A stretch of DNA of 64,000 nt from Blastocladiella emersonii ATCC 22665. Taxonomy: Eukaryota; Blastocladiomycota; Blastocladiomycetes; Blastocladiales; Blastocladiaceae. Positions 41,607 through 52,723 of the stretch are shown in pieces (position 1 is the first letter of the stretch; every line of letters begins with the position of its first letter). Below the pieces are notes generated by a model. It did not search any database and was not told the DNA's origin. It saw only the letters and a list, made by a program, of their open reading frames with translations. The position numbers were made by a program, and so were the translations under genes. The stretch covers positions 1,240,001-1,304,000 of the forward strand of contig JANHCV010000003.1 in assembly GCA_025594325.1 (NCBI GenBank). The letters are read 5' to 3'.

Positions 41607-41935
41607 CACTTCGTTGTGATTGTCCTTGATATCCCCGTTCCGCCGTTCACCAGGTACCCGCTCGTGTCGCCGTCCCTGTGCTGGCTCCAGGCGCTGTTTG
41701 TCGCGGCGGACCTGGCCACCGCCAACCGCGCTATGTGCTGAGCCGCCCTGCGCGTCACCTCGTTCTTGCGCGACGTACTCCAAAGGCTCCTCGCCGTCGC
41801 TGCCGTCCTGCACGCCCAGCTGGCCACGGGCGCCGATACTCGCGCCCCGCCGCTCACCGCGGGTCTGTACGCCGCCGCGTGCCTGCTCGCCGCGGGGCTC
41901 GCGCATGCGCACGTCCTTACCATGCTGTACCCTTG
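41607..41935 (+). pseudogene. Hydrophobic protein gene fragment (right copy)
   Basis: This is the mirror of 31328-31656. The in-frame stop lies at 41739-41741, between two hydrophobic segments. Confidence 0.3.
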
Positions 41936-42129
41936 AGCGACCATGGCGGCGACCGAAGATCGCCCACGCAAAGTCGTCGGGAGCGTCATGTACCGGTTCT
42001 GCATCTAGAGGGACCACCGCGCGATACCGACTCGATGGCGCCCTACTACGCACAGCTGCGCGCCTCGCGCCACGCACAGTGGACTTCAACGCATCCGTCG
42101 TCGGCGCCAAGGGCGGGGCAGGTTTCACC

Positions 42130-42711
42130 CGGTGCATCAGTTTGTCGCGCAGCTCGGCCAGTGTGGGAGCCTCGTCCCCGCCAACCGCGAGAAGTCGGTG
42201 CATGACCTGCTGCAGTTTGAGTTCAGGCTCGTCGTCGGCGACTGTGTCACCAAGGTCAAGCGGCGTCGCCCCTCGTGGCGCAGCGCCAAGGTATGTGGAC
42301 GCGTGATGGGCGTCTTTTTGTCGCGGTTGACTGACACGCGAGGGACGAGTGTAGATTGTGCGCCTTATCGATCGGGTGCGCCCGATTGCGCTCTACCATC
42401 CCGCCGAGATTGGCGAGGATGACGCATCCACGCCCTCACCTCAGCATCACGCGCGCGGGAACCGGCGCCTGGCCGTCGTCGCAGTCGACCATTTCGCGGC
42501 CTCGCCCGAGATGCCTATGGCGGGAATGCTCGTCCCTTTTGACGTGCGCGCGAGCGAGCAGGCGACCCTCGGCTTCGACATGGCCGCGCGGCACGCGGAC
42601 TCGACCATCGAGACTAACCGCCAGGACCGGATTCGCGAGGCCGAGGTGCTCGCAGAGCATCCCGATGACCCGTCGCACAAGCTGTTCTACCCGCCCTCTG
42701 ATGGTGCGTGA
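42130..42711 (+). CDS. Cargo gene fragment X, 3' part with one intron (right copy)
   Basis: This is the mirror of the left copy. Exons 42130-42290 and 42355-42711 are joined across a 64-nt intron (42291-42354; donor GTATGT, acceptor GTGTAG). The 5' end is not defined. The function is unknown. Confidence 0.4.
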
Positions 42712-43013
42712 ACAGGGCGACCGCGTCGCCGTTGCGCGACACAGCGCCAGGGCACCAGTTGGACGCATTTGATTGTATTTCTTCCGTTAAATACGTTGCA
42801 AGCAGTGCCTTATTCAGTTCTGTGTCGTGTTGAAAAAACCTTTGAGGATTTTGCGACACGGGTAGCATGACTCGTGCAACGGCGTGCGAGCCAGCCGTGC
42901 AGTTGTGGACGCGGCGGTCATCTGCACGTGACGCGTCGTGGGGACCGAACAAGGTTTCGAACCCCTTCGCTCGCGTTCTTGCTGAGACCGGGAGGGTCCT
43001 TCCGCCGCGGCGG

Positions 43014-43020
43014 TATTTAA
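43014..43020 (+). promoter_or_regulatory. TATA-like box of cargo gene Z (right copy)
   Basis: TATTTAA lies 89 bp before the ATG at 43103. Confidence 0.45.
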
Positions 43021-43102
43021 GCTTCGCGCGCCCGCACTCTGCTCAGCAAGGCACTCTTCTCCCCCGCGGCCGCCCCTCGTCAAGATATTCGCCTCGTATA
43101 GC

Positions 43103-43509
43103 ATGCGCGCCACGGCCGACGTGACGGCGACGGGTACGCCTCCTCCCAGTTTGACCGTGACGGTCGTGTGTGTCTCATCGGCCGACCTAACTCATAGCTA
43201 ACCTGTACTGTGTCCGCTCGTCATTGTCTAGGCTAACGGAATCGGCCCAGGTCAGCGTGAAGGTCGATGGCCATGGTCGGCCTGTTCTCGTCTCGTCGCT
43301 GATCCGTACGTGAGCTGCTGTTTCTCCTCCTCTTCGCCTCCACCAATGCCTCTCGTGGTATCTCGACGAGTGTGCTGGCGAGCGGAGCCCGTCCTCACGG
43401 GCCTCGTTTGCGGGCCGCCGTCGCAAGGCGCCTCGCTCGTGCTCCTCGGACCGTTCACTGAAGTCCTGCGTGCCGTGAATCGTAGCCGGTATCGCTCAAG
43501 CATATCGAT
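43103..43509 (+). CDS. Cargo gene fragment Z with intact splice sites (right copy)
   Basis: This is the mirror of the left copy. Exons are 43103-43133, 43198-43305 and 43371-43509, with introns of 64 and 65 nt, all in one frame. A GTACGT donor follows at 43510, and the next exon is unresolved. The protein is not recognised. Confidence 0.4.
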
Positions 43510-43927
43510 GTACGTGTTCTCCTCATCACGACTCGGCGGTGGTGCTGGGCGGACGCGACCGCCGCCACGTCCGCGGCCGCGGCTTGCCGCTGCTGCTCGA
43601 GCTGTACCTGGCCATCATCGCGAAGGCGGTTGGTTTCGGCTCGACGCGGCGGTCGCGAGTCGCGGCCGACGAGTACGGCGGTATTCGCCGTTGTGTTCGC
43701 CGTCGCTGCTCGGGGGAGCGGCGGCGTGTGACGGGTGGCGGTCGCGGGCTGTGCGGTGTCCTGGGACCGGCCGATCGGGGGCGGCGTGATTTCGGGCGGC
43801 GAGTGTGGCGCAACGCGTGGGACGCGTGCGCGAGCGCAAGCGGCGTGGCCGCTGTTTTAATCACCTCAATATACGTGATTTGCCGAAAACGTGTCATGAT
43901 GAGTCAGTAAATGATATTCAGCTGTAT

Positions 43928-44295
43928 CGAGCCTAATTAGCTGCTAACCAGCTCCTAATCGCTTCCGATACTAATCTACGTAACTTCGCACTAATCCGTC
44001 TCGCGATTAGTCGCGCTTCTCTAACCTCGTCGCGCGTCAAACTACGCCTAAGCGCCTTCAAACTCATTACTTGTTAGCCGCCTGCTAACCGCGACGCTAG
44101 CTCGACTACTAGTCGTTGCTAACCCACGACCTAACCTTGCGTCGCTAACCCACGATCCTAACCTGACCATGACTGGTTAGAGATTCGATCGCGCTAACCG
44201 GTCTCCTAACCCTTCTTAACCGTTCCGAAAAACCTAAGCGGTGCTAACCTACCCTAACCATGGGTTAGGAGCGGGTTAGGGCGATTTCCTAACCG
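43928..44295. repeat. TTAG-rich subterminal array, outer end (right copy)
   Basis: This is the mirror of 28968-29335. Confidence 0.7.
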
Positions 44296-45002
44296 GGGTG
44301 CTTTTTCACTGTGACCCTTTCGACTCGAAGCACGATGAACCGGGCATCAGCTCTACGAGAGCAGCGCAGCGAGCAAGCGATGCGTGAGTGATCATCAGCT
44401 GATGAATGGGTGGGGTTGACGCGGCCAACCAGGAAAATACGTCCCATGCTGGACGACGACCTGCGCCACCGCCGCCGACATGACCACGACCACGACCACG
44501 ACGACGGCTTGGACTCGAACGTGCGCGCGCGGGTAGCTTGGGGATGTGAGTCGTCGGTTCGTGTCGCGCGCTCCGAGCTCGATCATGTCGCGGGTGATGA
44601 GCCATAGTTGATGCCATCCGCGGCCATGGCCACAGCGCGAGGCCACGAACACGTGCTGATGGGTTGGGCGATGGCGCGAGAGCGAAGCGTGGCGAGGCGG
44701 CGAGGTTGCCGAAACAGATGGGCGACGACGAGGAAGATGATCCGGACACGCTTGAGGAAGAGGAAGAGCGACGGTGGCGATACGATCGATCAACAACCCT
44801 TGTTGAGCGTGCAGCGCCTACTTGGAGGAACGTTCATGGTTCGCGCGCGCGTCAGTCCGCCGTATTCGCAACCACTAAGCGCAGAAGACATAAAGCGTAC
44901 CATCACGGAAACGAGTCGTTGTCGTCGTGAAGCACCGCTGGTCGCGGCGGCAGCGTCGAAGTTGGAGGCGAGTACGGGCGCGCGTGTGTGCGTGTTGAGC
45001 TT

Positions 45003-45406
45003 CTCGGTGAGCGCGAGCCGGCCCACGTTCAATGCTGCCGCTGGCCTTGAATGCGCGCGTGCTGGTTCTCGGGTCGTCGTGTGTTGCCAAGGAGCACGAC
45101 TCGCCGGAATCGAGAGTCATGGCGAGGATCTGGAGAAATTCAGCAACAGCAAGATGTGAGTGGTCGGTCATTGGTGATACTTTTTGTGGCGACCGACGAC
45201 GAAGCGACGACACATATCACGTACCATCCATGCAGGGCAATGTACGCCGCCCGCCGTCCAGGACTCGCGCCGCGCTGCGCGGTCAGTCGAGCGTCGTGCC
45301 GTACGTTGAGCGTGAGCGCTGAGTGTTGAACTTGAGCGTGGCCGACTTGACGCGTCGGCGTAGCGTGCTGCAGTAGTACTCGAGCGCGCGTGAGCAATGA
45401 GTGCAT
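45003..45406 (-). repeat. Diverged direct repeat, copy 2 (right arm)
   Basis: This is the mirror of 27857-28260. Confidence 0.6.
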
Positions 45407-46972
45407 GACCACCACTACGAGACCATGAAAACTCGTACCGTCGCTCTGCTTGAGGCAAACCGTTGAGAGGAAGCGACCTTGCTGCGAGAACTGGGCAAGA
45501 GACACGAGGAGCAGTTGATGGTCGCGGAACAGCCGGCCGACGCCGCGGCCAGCACGCCCGAGCGCGAGCTTGATGTCATTGCTGCTACGCGGAAGCCGCC
45601 GACCCAGGTCAGTGTTGAGCCGAGTGACGGATCCTTTGCAAACACGCGCTTACCGCCACCAAACTGCTGCTGCCGTACCGGGATCTACGCGATCCGCGTC
45701 GAGCTTGACCTGCATCGCGGCACCCGGATCGCCTCGGCGAGCGCGTGTTCGCGTTTTCGTTGCCATCGAGCAACATGGCGGACCGGCTGGACTGGGAGCC
45801 GGGCGAGCGAACAGTCCGTCAAGAAATCGAGGCCGTGACGCGAAATAAACTGGACAACTGGATGACGAGCGCAAAGCGACGCGTTTTCGATGAGAGCGCA
45901 GCGAGTAAGGGAAGGGACGCGTACCGTTCTGACTCGAGGAGGAGGTGGAGCCGCCAAAAGTCTTCTTGACGTCGTTGTAGGTGGTCTGGAACGATGCGCG
46001 TCGCGTCAGCAGACGTCGGGAAGCGTGCCTTTGGCGTACCGGAAGTAGCAAAGACGCCGCCGAACATGTCCACGGGAGGCCGTATACATGGCGGGCTGGC
46101 TGTCTCCTAGAGCCGAGCGACGCGTCATTTCCTGTGATGCGGTAGCCGATCCGTAGCATACCTTCGTTGTGGCACCCGAAAAACCGTAATGGGCCGTGCT
46201 GCTTGCTCCTGCGACAGAGAGTAGTTTTCGAGGTGCATCGATTTGGAGCGCTGGCGAGGCGGGAGCACGACTCGGATAGACGCGATGGTCATCATGGCCG
46301 CGATGGCCGTCCAAACGTCGAGAATGGCCGGACTGTTGAGAGCGCTCGGTCACGACACGCGGTAGGTTTCTAGAGTAGCGCGGCGAGCGAGCGAGCAAGT
46401 AGCGTGAGCGAACATCCGTGTCCGCGCGGATGAGGGACCCAGAGCGACGACACGTCCCAGGTTGACGATGACCTGCTGCATCCCCGCCACTGCCGCCCGC
46501 CGCCGACTCGAACTGGATTGCGTCGCGACCCGGTCCGACATGCTCGACGGCAGCTAGGGCCACTGCGCGCGAGTGTCTCCGGTACGAGTCCTGCAGGCTG
46601 GCCCACTGTTGCTAATCGCTGGCGGTCGTTGACTGAGCGAGGTCCGAGACCCGAGGCGCGTCTTGCGGCGGTAGTCGTAGCGTCAACCTCGCCCTGGATT
46701 CGAGTGACGCGTCATGTGAGTCTGCGGATGGCGATGGACTCCTTTTGCGTACCGTACATCAGCCACCACTCGCGCTCGGCTTGCACTCAGGCGCGCGAGC
46801 TCGAGCACGAGCTCGGGGATGGCGGCGACCAGCTTGAGCTGCCTGCCTACTGGCGCTTGCCGATCGGCCCGCGGCCAGCGACCGACCCGGTTCATGGCCA
46901 TGACCATGGCCATGGTCGCGCCCTGGAGCTCGATCAGCGAGTTCTCGAACGAGTGCCGACCTACTTCTTGAG

Positions 46973-47305
46973 CGCGATCTGGCCCACGCCGATGCCGACC
47001 TTGAGCGCGTGCGTGCAGGTTCTCGGTCGTCGTGCGTTGTCGCGAACGAACGCCAGCTGTTGGATCGACTGGCACGACGATGTTCTGGTGAATGGAAGCG
47101 TCGAGAGGTGAGTGATCATCAGTGTGATGTTCCGTGGCGACCGACGAAACGACACGTCCCGTGTCAGGCAATGTACGCCGCCCGCCGACTTGAACTCGCG
47201 CGTCAGGGTCGAGCTACATGCCGTACGCTGATTGATCGTGAGCGTGGTCGCCTTGACGCGTCGTAGCAGCGCAGTTGAGCGACTCGAGCTTGAGCTCGTG
47301 CGCAT
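46973..47305 (-). repeat. Diverged direct repeat, copy 1 (right arm)
   Basis: This is the mirror of 25958-26290. Confidence 0.6.
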
Positions 47306-49681
47306 GCGGAACCGCCAAAGTTAGCACGGCCGAGAGGTAATTGGAGTCGCTTCTACACGAGATTCGACGCGCTCATGTCAGTACAGGCCGTTTCGTGCGA
47401 GGTGCATCGAGCATCCGCGTACCCGCACCCAACTCCTCGCAATCACTTCGCGCTCCACGCCGAGCCTGACCTGCCGCTTGGCGGACAGATCACTCGGCAA
47501 GGGCGTGTGCGCGCCCGCGACGACGCATACGCGGCGAGGGCGTCGAGAGTGAGAACACGTACCGCGCTGATCCGTGTCGCGCGCGGCTGATGTTGGGACC
47601 GAACACGACACGAAGCGTGCTGAGTCCGGTTGCAGGTAGTCGTGGGCTCAGCTCGGATCGGCTCGGCTGGCCATGCCCAGGATCTCCTTGACGTCGTCGC
47701 CATCTGGACGGACACGCCCTGCGTCAGCAGACATCTCGTCGCGTGCGCTTGACGTACTGGACGGACACGGCTGAAACCCCAACGGCGCTTGAAGAGTGTG
47801 TCGCGACGGCCGGCCGGTCGGCATACACGTGCGGACGCGCGGGTCAGGTTCAGGTCCGAGCGGCAGCCTTGAACGACTGCATGCCGGCGTTGCGCAGCAG
47901 CCGGTGCAGTGTGCAAGACTGGAGTGCTCGAGGTTACGGCGGCGTCGCGCTGCCTGTGCCACTCGTCGCGCGACAGACGATCCGTGTTAACACGGGACCC
48001 GGGGTCGGAGCCCGGCTAAACTGAACCGGCGGTCCGCCTGCGCAGGTTGGCACGAGTGCACCCGGGTACGTGGCGCGAGCCCGTCGAGCGGTTACGGGCG
48101 GTATTGCATCAGCACGTGGCGGAAGGCGGGGCGGTCGATGGCATCGCAAAAGGAGTCAAAGCATGATGTGGCAAGAGAACAAGCTGTTCGACGCGCCGAC
48201 GTATCGACGCATCGACGCGTCGCGTTTCGGGAGGCAAGTGTGGTCGACGTGTGCGTGCGCGCGTCTCCCGCGGCCGCGGCTGCGAGACAAAACGTGACCA
48301 TGGCGTGATTCCGCGACGCGACGAGTTTCACCTCGCGCCACCCCAGCAGCGAGTGCAAATGCGTTCCATTCGGTCGGCAACCCCGAGTTACCGCACGCCC
48401 TCGCGCCGTGGTGCAAAGCAGAAGAGGGATTGGACCTCGGCGCGTGCTGCCGACGCGTTGCGCCACATGGCATCACTGTGCGCTGAGCGTGGCGGACCGC
48501 ACTCCCACCCCCTCGAGCGACGGCGGTCCCCTCTCCCCCGAGCCTTCGTCTCGCCGGCGCGTTCACAGGCGTCCCAGGGGCACCATGTACCGCATAAGCT
48601 TGCGCGACTACCCGCAACGGCACTTGCACGGCGGCACCGACGGTCTGCTGCCTCCTCGGAGTGCCCGTGACACTGAGTGTCGGTTCGAGTCGCTGCGCCG
48701 CACTCGATCGGCTGCCGTCTCCTAGTGCGACGCGCTCTGGAGTGCGCTGGCACTGCCGAACGAGGAGATCTAGCGCCGAGGGAGCGCCGCGAACCTTCTC
48801 TATCGCAGTTCCGACGGGCGCGCTCGCCACCGCTTCTTGTCCTCCACGGAACCGCCAGCATCTTCATCCCATTCACCTTCATGCTGGTCACGACCGACCG
48901 ACTGAGCACGGCAATCATCTCACAGATCCCGTCCTCCTCGACCCGCCGCGGGCGACCTGCCCAGCGACCCGACCGCTCTGCGTCGCCAGCGGGCTCAAAC
49001 GAGGCCCGTCTTACATGTTGCTGCATGAATTCCGAGCCAAAGAGAGACCCAGCGAGCGATTCAACTGCAACGCCATGTCGTCCGAGGACGCGTCCTGATG
49101 CAACGCGCACGCTGTTGCCCCCTCTGTCGCGCGCGCTCTGTGCGAACGCCGACTGCGCGTTGGCTCACGCGATCGCCGTGCACCTCCTTCTCGAGTTGCT
49201 CGCAAACCATGCCTGAGCGCTGCTCAGATGCGCGGTGAACTGACTCCTCGAGGCGAGCCGACTTGTTTGAGCGGCGCGTCGAGCCGGCGGTCGCTGCTCT
49301 CCTCTATGCTGCTCTGCCACCCACGAATCGCATGGAAACCGACCGTCACTTGCCGCATCTCGTCTTTCGGCTGCTTTGCACGCCGTCGTCGCCACGAGCG
49401 ACCAAGGCCCGGCGGTGGGTCCGTCCCGCGGTTGCACCTCCTCGCTTCGCAGGGTACGCTCTGGCACCAAGCGTCGGCGGACGAGTCAGTGCTTGCTCTC
49501 TCATGCGACAGCACCGCTGCGAGCGCAACAAGTCTCGGAACTTGAGCGTGAGCGGAAACCTGGTGGGCAAGGGACTCGGCAAAGTTGGTTGGCGAGGGAG
49601 ACTGGTTCGATCGAGACTAGCAGGCTTTTTTCGAGATCGAGCTTCAATTCAGTCAAAGGGAGGAATTGTATTCATCTCAGC

Positions 49682-50836
49682 TTACCACGCCCATCCAGGG
49701 ATCGTCGAGATATACTGAGCTGGCGATGCGCGCTGGCGGCGGTGGCTGCTCCCGCGGCACATGGCCGTGAAGGGGTCCATCATCATCATCTCGATAGCGG
49801 TGGCCTCCTGCTGCTGGCGACGTTGGCGTTCGGCGGTCAGGGCACGGCGGTACTCGCGCTCCTCGCGCTCCCGCTCGATCTGCAACTCGCGGCGGCGCTG
49901 GCGCTCGAGCTCGCGGACGTACTCGGCGTACTGGCGTTCGCGCTCTTGCGCGGCCGCGAGCTCCATGGCGCGCTGGCGACAGCGGCGGCGGCGCTCCATC
50001 TCTTCCCGCTCGCGCGCGGCGGTCACGGCGGCAGCGTGCTGACGCTGAGCGGTGGTTGCGGGATGATGAGGGCGATCGCGGTCGGCACGGGAGGTGCACG
50101 GGCGGGGCGAGTCGGGGCTGCCGAAGAGGGCGCTGAGCATGCCGAAGGCGTTCATGGTCGGCGAGTTGGGCTGCGACGAGAACTTGCGCGTCTTGGTAGC
50201 GGGTGCTTGACGCGCGGCGAGGTTCTCCTTGGGCGAGGCGTCCTCGTCAGCAGATTCGTCGTTGTCGTCGCTGCTCGAAGCGTCCAAGTCCGAGACGGAG
50301 TCGTAGTCGTCGGCCTCACTGCCGGGCAGGCTCATCTGCTCATAGGCGTTGGCGTCAATGGCGACCGACTCGACGTCCGAGTCCGTGGCGTTGGCCGAGA
50401 CGGGCGAGCGCGGCTCCAAACTTGACGAAGACGAGGACGAGGTCGTGGACACGGGCGACGGCGGCACCTCGACCTCCTCGAGCAACGGGCCCGAGACGAC
50501 GCGCGCGCGCCAGCTGGCAATCGAGGCCGCGTCCGAGTCGCTCATGTCGTCGCCCACGACGCTGAAGACCAGCGGCGCGCGACCCAGCTGCTCGGCCGTT
50601 TGCAAGGCCTCGCGGAGCTCGTCCGTGGTCGACAGCGAGATGACGTCGCCGTCCTCGTCCGTGTACGTGATCTCGAGGGAGCTGGTCGAGGCGCGCGTGT
50701 GCGGGAACAAGCGGTGGACCGTGGCGAGGAACGTGGGCCAGTCGACGGTGTGCGGCACACGGACGCGGCGCAGGGTGCCGTGCGCGCGCAGCTTGACGAC
50801 GTAAGTGCTCGGCGAGTAGGGGATGGTCGGGGCCAT
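49682..50836 (-). CDS. PB1-domain protein with basic coiled-coil tail (right copy)
   Basis: This is the mirror copy of 22427-23581, with an identical deduced 384-residue product: PB1 domain at about 10-90, acidic middle, Arg/Glu-rich helical tail. It is divergent from the right copy of the TFIIB-like gene. Confidence 0.75.
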   Translation of the reverse strand: MAPTIPYSPSTYVVKLRAHGTLRRVRVPHTVDWPTFLATVHRLFPHTRASTSSLEITYTDEDGDVISLSTTDELREALQTAEQLGRAPLVFSVVGDDMSDSDAASIASWRARVVSGPLLEEVEVPPSPVSTTSSSSSSSLEPRSPVSANATDSDVESVAIDANAYEQMSLPGSEADDYDSVSDLDASSSDDNDESADEDASPKENLAARQAPATKTRKFSSQPNSPTMNAFGMLSALFGSPDSPRPCTSRADRDRPHHPATTAQRQHAAAVTAAREREEMERRRRCRQRAMELAAAQERERQYAEYVRELERQRRRELQIEREREEREYRRALTAERQRRQQQEATAIEMMMMDPFTAMCRGSSHRRQRASPAQYISTIPGWAW

Positions 50837-51104
50837 GGTGGTGGTACTGTTGGCCGGTGTGATGGTCGTCAGTCGCTGCGTTGCTGTGATGAGCTCTGAT
50901 CCAGTCGAGGTAGGTCGGGGGACCGCCTCGCTTTATAGATCTCGGCCATGGCGACGGCTTCTGATGACGCGGTGGCCGTGGATGGCCATGGATGTGAAGT
51001 GAACGGGGCGGTGAAGGTCGGCGAAGGCCGCAGAAGCGCGCGGAACGGCCTCGACTCGTCGCCGCCCTTCTCACCTCCTCTGCTCGCTGACCAACTTCCA
51101 ACCC
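50837..51104. promoter_or_regulatory. Shared divergent promoter with TATA box at 50932-50937 (right copy)
   Basis: This is the mirror of 22159-22426. Confidence 0.55.
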
Positions 51105-51602
51105 ATGAATTCGTCACACCATGCATCAGCACGAGCGCCAGGGTGTCCGTCGTGCCGCGCACCGGCGTCCGACCTCGAGGAAGCCGACCCGCAGGTCGTT
51201 TGCACGGCATGCGGGGTTGTGCGCAACGAGAGCATGCTGACGGCCGAGGCCGACCAGGGCGTCTTCGTCGCCGGCTTTGAAAGCACGAAATACGGCGCGC
51301 CGTCGCGTTCTGGCCAAGGCACCGACGACGATCACGAGCGACACCAGCCCGCCATGCACGAGTTCCGCGGCACCATGCTCTTGCTCGGGCTCGATTGCGC
51401 GGACAAGGACCCAGCGATCGTGGCAGTGCGCGTGATCGCCGCCGTGGTCACGGTCGGTGGGCCCACGCACGTCGTCGACGGCGTCAACATCGTACTTGCG
51501 CGGCACGCGAGCCGGTTCTGTCGGGTTGCCGTATGTGCTCTTGAGTCGTACGCGCCGCTCCCTGCGCCGCTTGTCCTGGCGGTCAGCGCGTGTGCACCGT
51601 GA
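51105..51602 (+). CDS. TFIIB/BRF-type zinc-ribbon protein (right copy)
   Basis: This is the mirror copy of 21661-22158, 165 residues with the CPSC-x15-CTAC zinc ribbon. The same frame reopens after stop codons at 51600-51602 and 51660-51662 and runs to 51878, which may indicate an intron or a broken 3' end. The next gene downstream on this side is the E2 gene, on the same strand. Confidence 0.55.
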   Translation: MNSSHHASARAPGCPSCRAPASDLEEADPQVVCTACGVVRNESMLTAEADQGVFVAGFESTKYGAPSRSGQGTDDDHERHQPAMHEFRGTMLLLGLDCADKDPAIVAVRVIAAVVTVGGPTHVVDGVNIVLARHASRFCRVAVCALESYAPLPAPLVLAVSACAP

Positions 51603-52723
51603 CCCTGCTCTGACTGTTACTCGCTGGACCCGTGGGCGAACATGCGCGCCGTGTTGCTTCGATGACGTCTTGCGTGTCTCGGCGCCAGCTTTGTCTTGTC
51701 GGACGCGTACATGGACACGGCGTTGATCTCAGAGCTGCGACACGACGATGGAAGGCTGCGCTCGCTTGCCGCTGCTCTTATCTTACCGCCGTTGAACCAG
51801 GAGAAGCGCGAGTTTCGCCTCGCAAGCAGATCGTGCCTCGAAAGAGAATTCGTCATGAAAGGGCGCCTTGAAGTGTGAAGGCCGCGAGACTCTGTTGAGA
51901 ACCTGATCCTCTTGGCGTCGAACGGCGGCTCCCGCACTACTTTTGACCTTGCCGTCCCCGGACACGCACGCTCAGCGTTACTTTTTCTCGATTCCGCACC
52001 ATGGTGCGCACGACAGAGCCCGACCCGAGGGTGAGCTTACGCTGGGTTGAAGGATCATCATCGCGGCTGTCTCGGGCTGCCGCGCTCGACCCCCTGCGTG
52101 CGAGCATCAGAAGCTAATAATTGATGCTTTCTTGGCGGCTCAAGCGCGTGTGAAGAGCACGAGCGGCGATGATCGATTGGAGGACGTAAAGTAGCAACGC
52201 AGTGGTCGAGCAGAGCACATCGGCTTGAGCTCGACCACGAAAACGAAAACTGCGAGGAGACGGACGTAAAGCAGCAACGTAAGAAGATGGCTCAGAGATT
52301 TGGTAGCGTGGACCTCGAGAAACAAGGTGGTTGGGAGCGCCACGCACGATCCTGTCCCCCGCGCCCGGCCAGGCGAGACGAGGTGCCCGCGAAGGCGCCA
52401 TCGCCCCGACGGCCGTCCGGGGGAGTCGCAAACACTCTTCAATCAGCGCCATGGTAGTTTTACAGAAGAATCTGGGAACAAGTCTGGGCGGGCGGGGGAA
52501 CGCCGGCGTTTTGTTGCCCTGCACGGTGGGCAGGAAGTGGCGCGTGTTGACTCAGTCATCCGGTATCACGCCCACCGCTGCCACGGCGCCGTGGGACTCA
52601 CCGCCTGCTTCACGTCGCGGCCCGCGTGCCCGATGCTCCTCGACCCGCGAGACATCCTATGCATCGCTGAATGAAACCGTCACCAACTTCTTGCATTCTG
52701 TAAACCTCTCAGCGTCTCCAACC
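51603..52723. other. Region between the TFIIB-like gene and the E2 gene
   Basis: This contains the outer 924 bp of the right arm plus 197 bp of unique sequence (52527-52723). No separate gene is supported. It must contain the E2 promoter, so part of that promoter may be duplicated in the left arm. Confidence 0.45.

Larger units (their letters stand above)
40826..44313. mobile_element. 3.49-kb terminal-inverted-repeat DNA element (right copy)
   Basis: This is the mirror of 28950-32437, with the same ends and cargo. Its presence at the same place in both arms, with identical flanks, shows it was inserted before the inverted duplication formed, or that the arms have been homogenised since. Confidence 0.7.
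44314..49681. other. Gene-poor decayed region of the right arm
   Basis: This is the mirror of 23582-28949. It includes the diverged direct repeats at 45003-45406 and 46973-47305. No gene is supported. Confidence 0.5.
37689..52526 (-). repeat. Right arm of the 14.8-kb giant inverted repeat
   Basis: This is the reverse complement of 20737-35574 (14,838 bp). Genes, element ends and repeats recur at 73263 minus the left-arm coordinate, with equal lengths and identical deduced products. Its outer end lies 197 bp before the start codon of the E2 gene at 52724. Confidence 0.95.
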
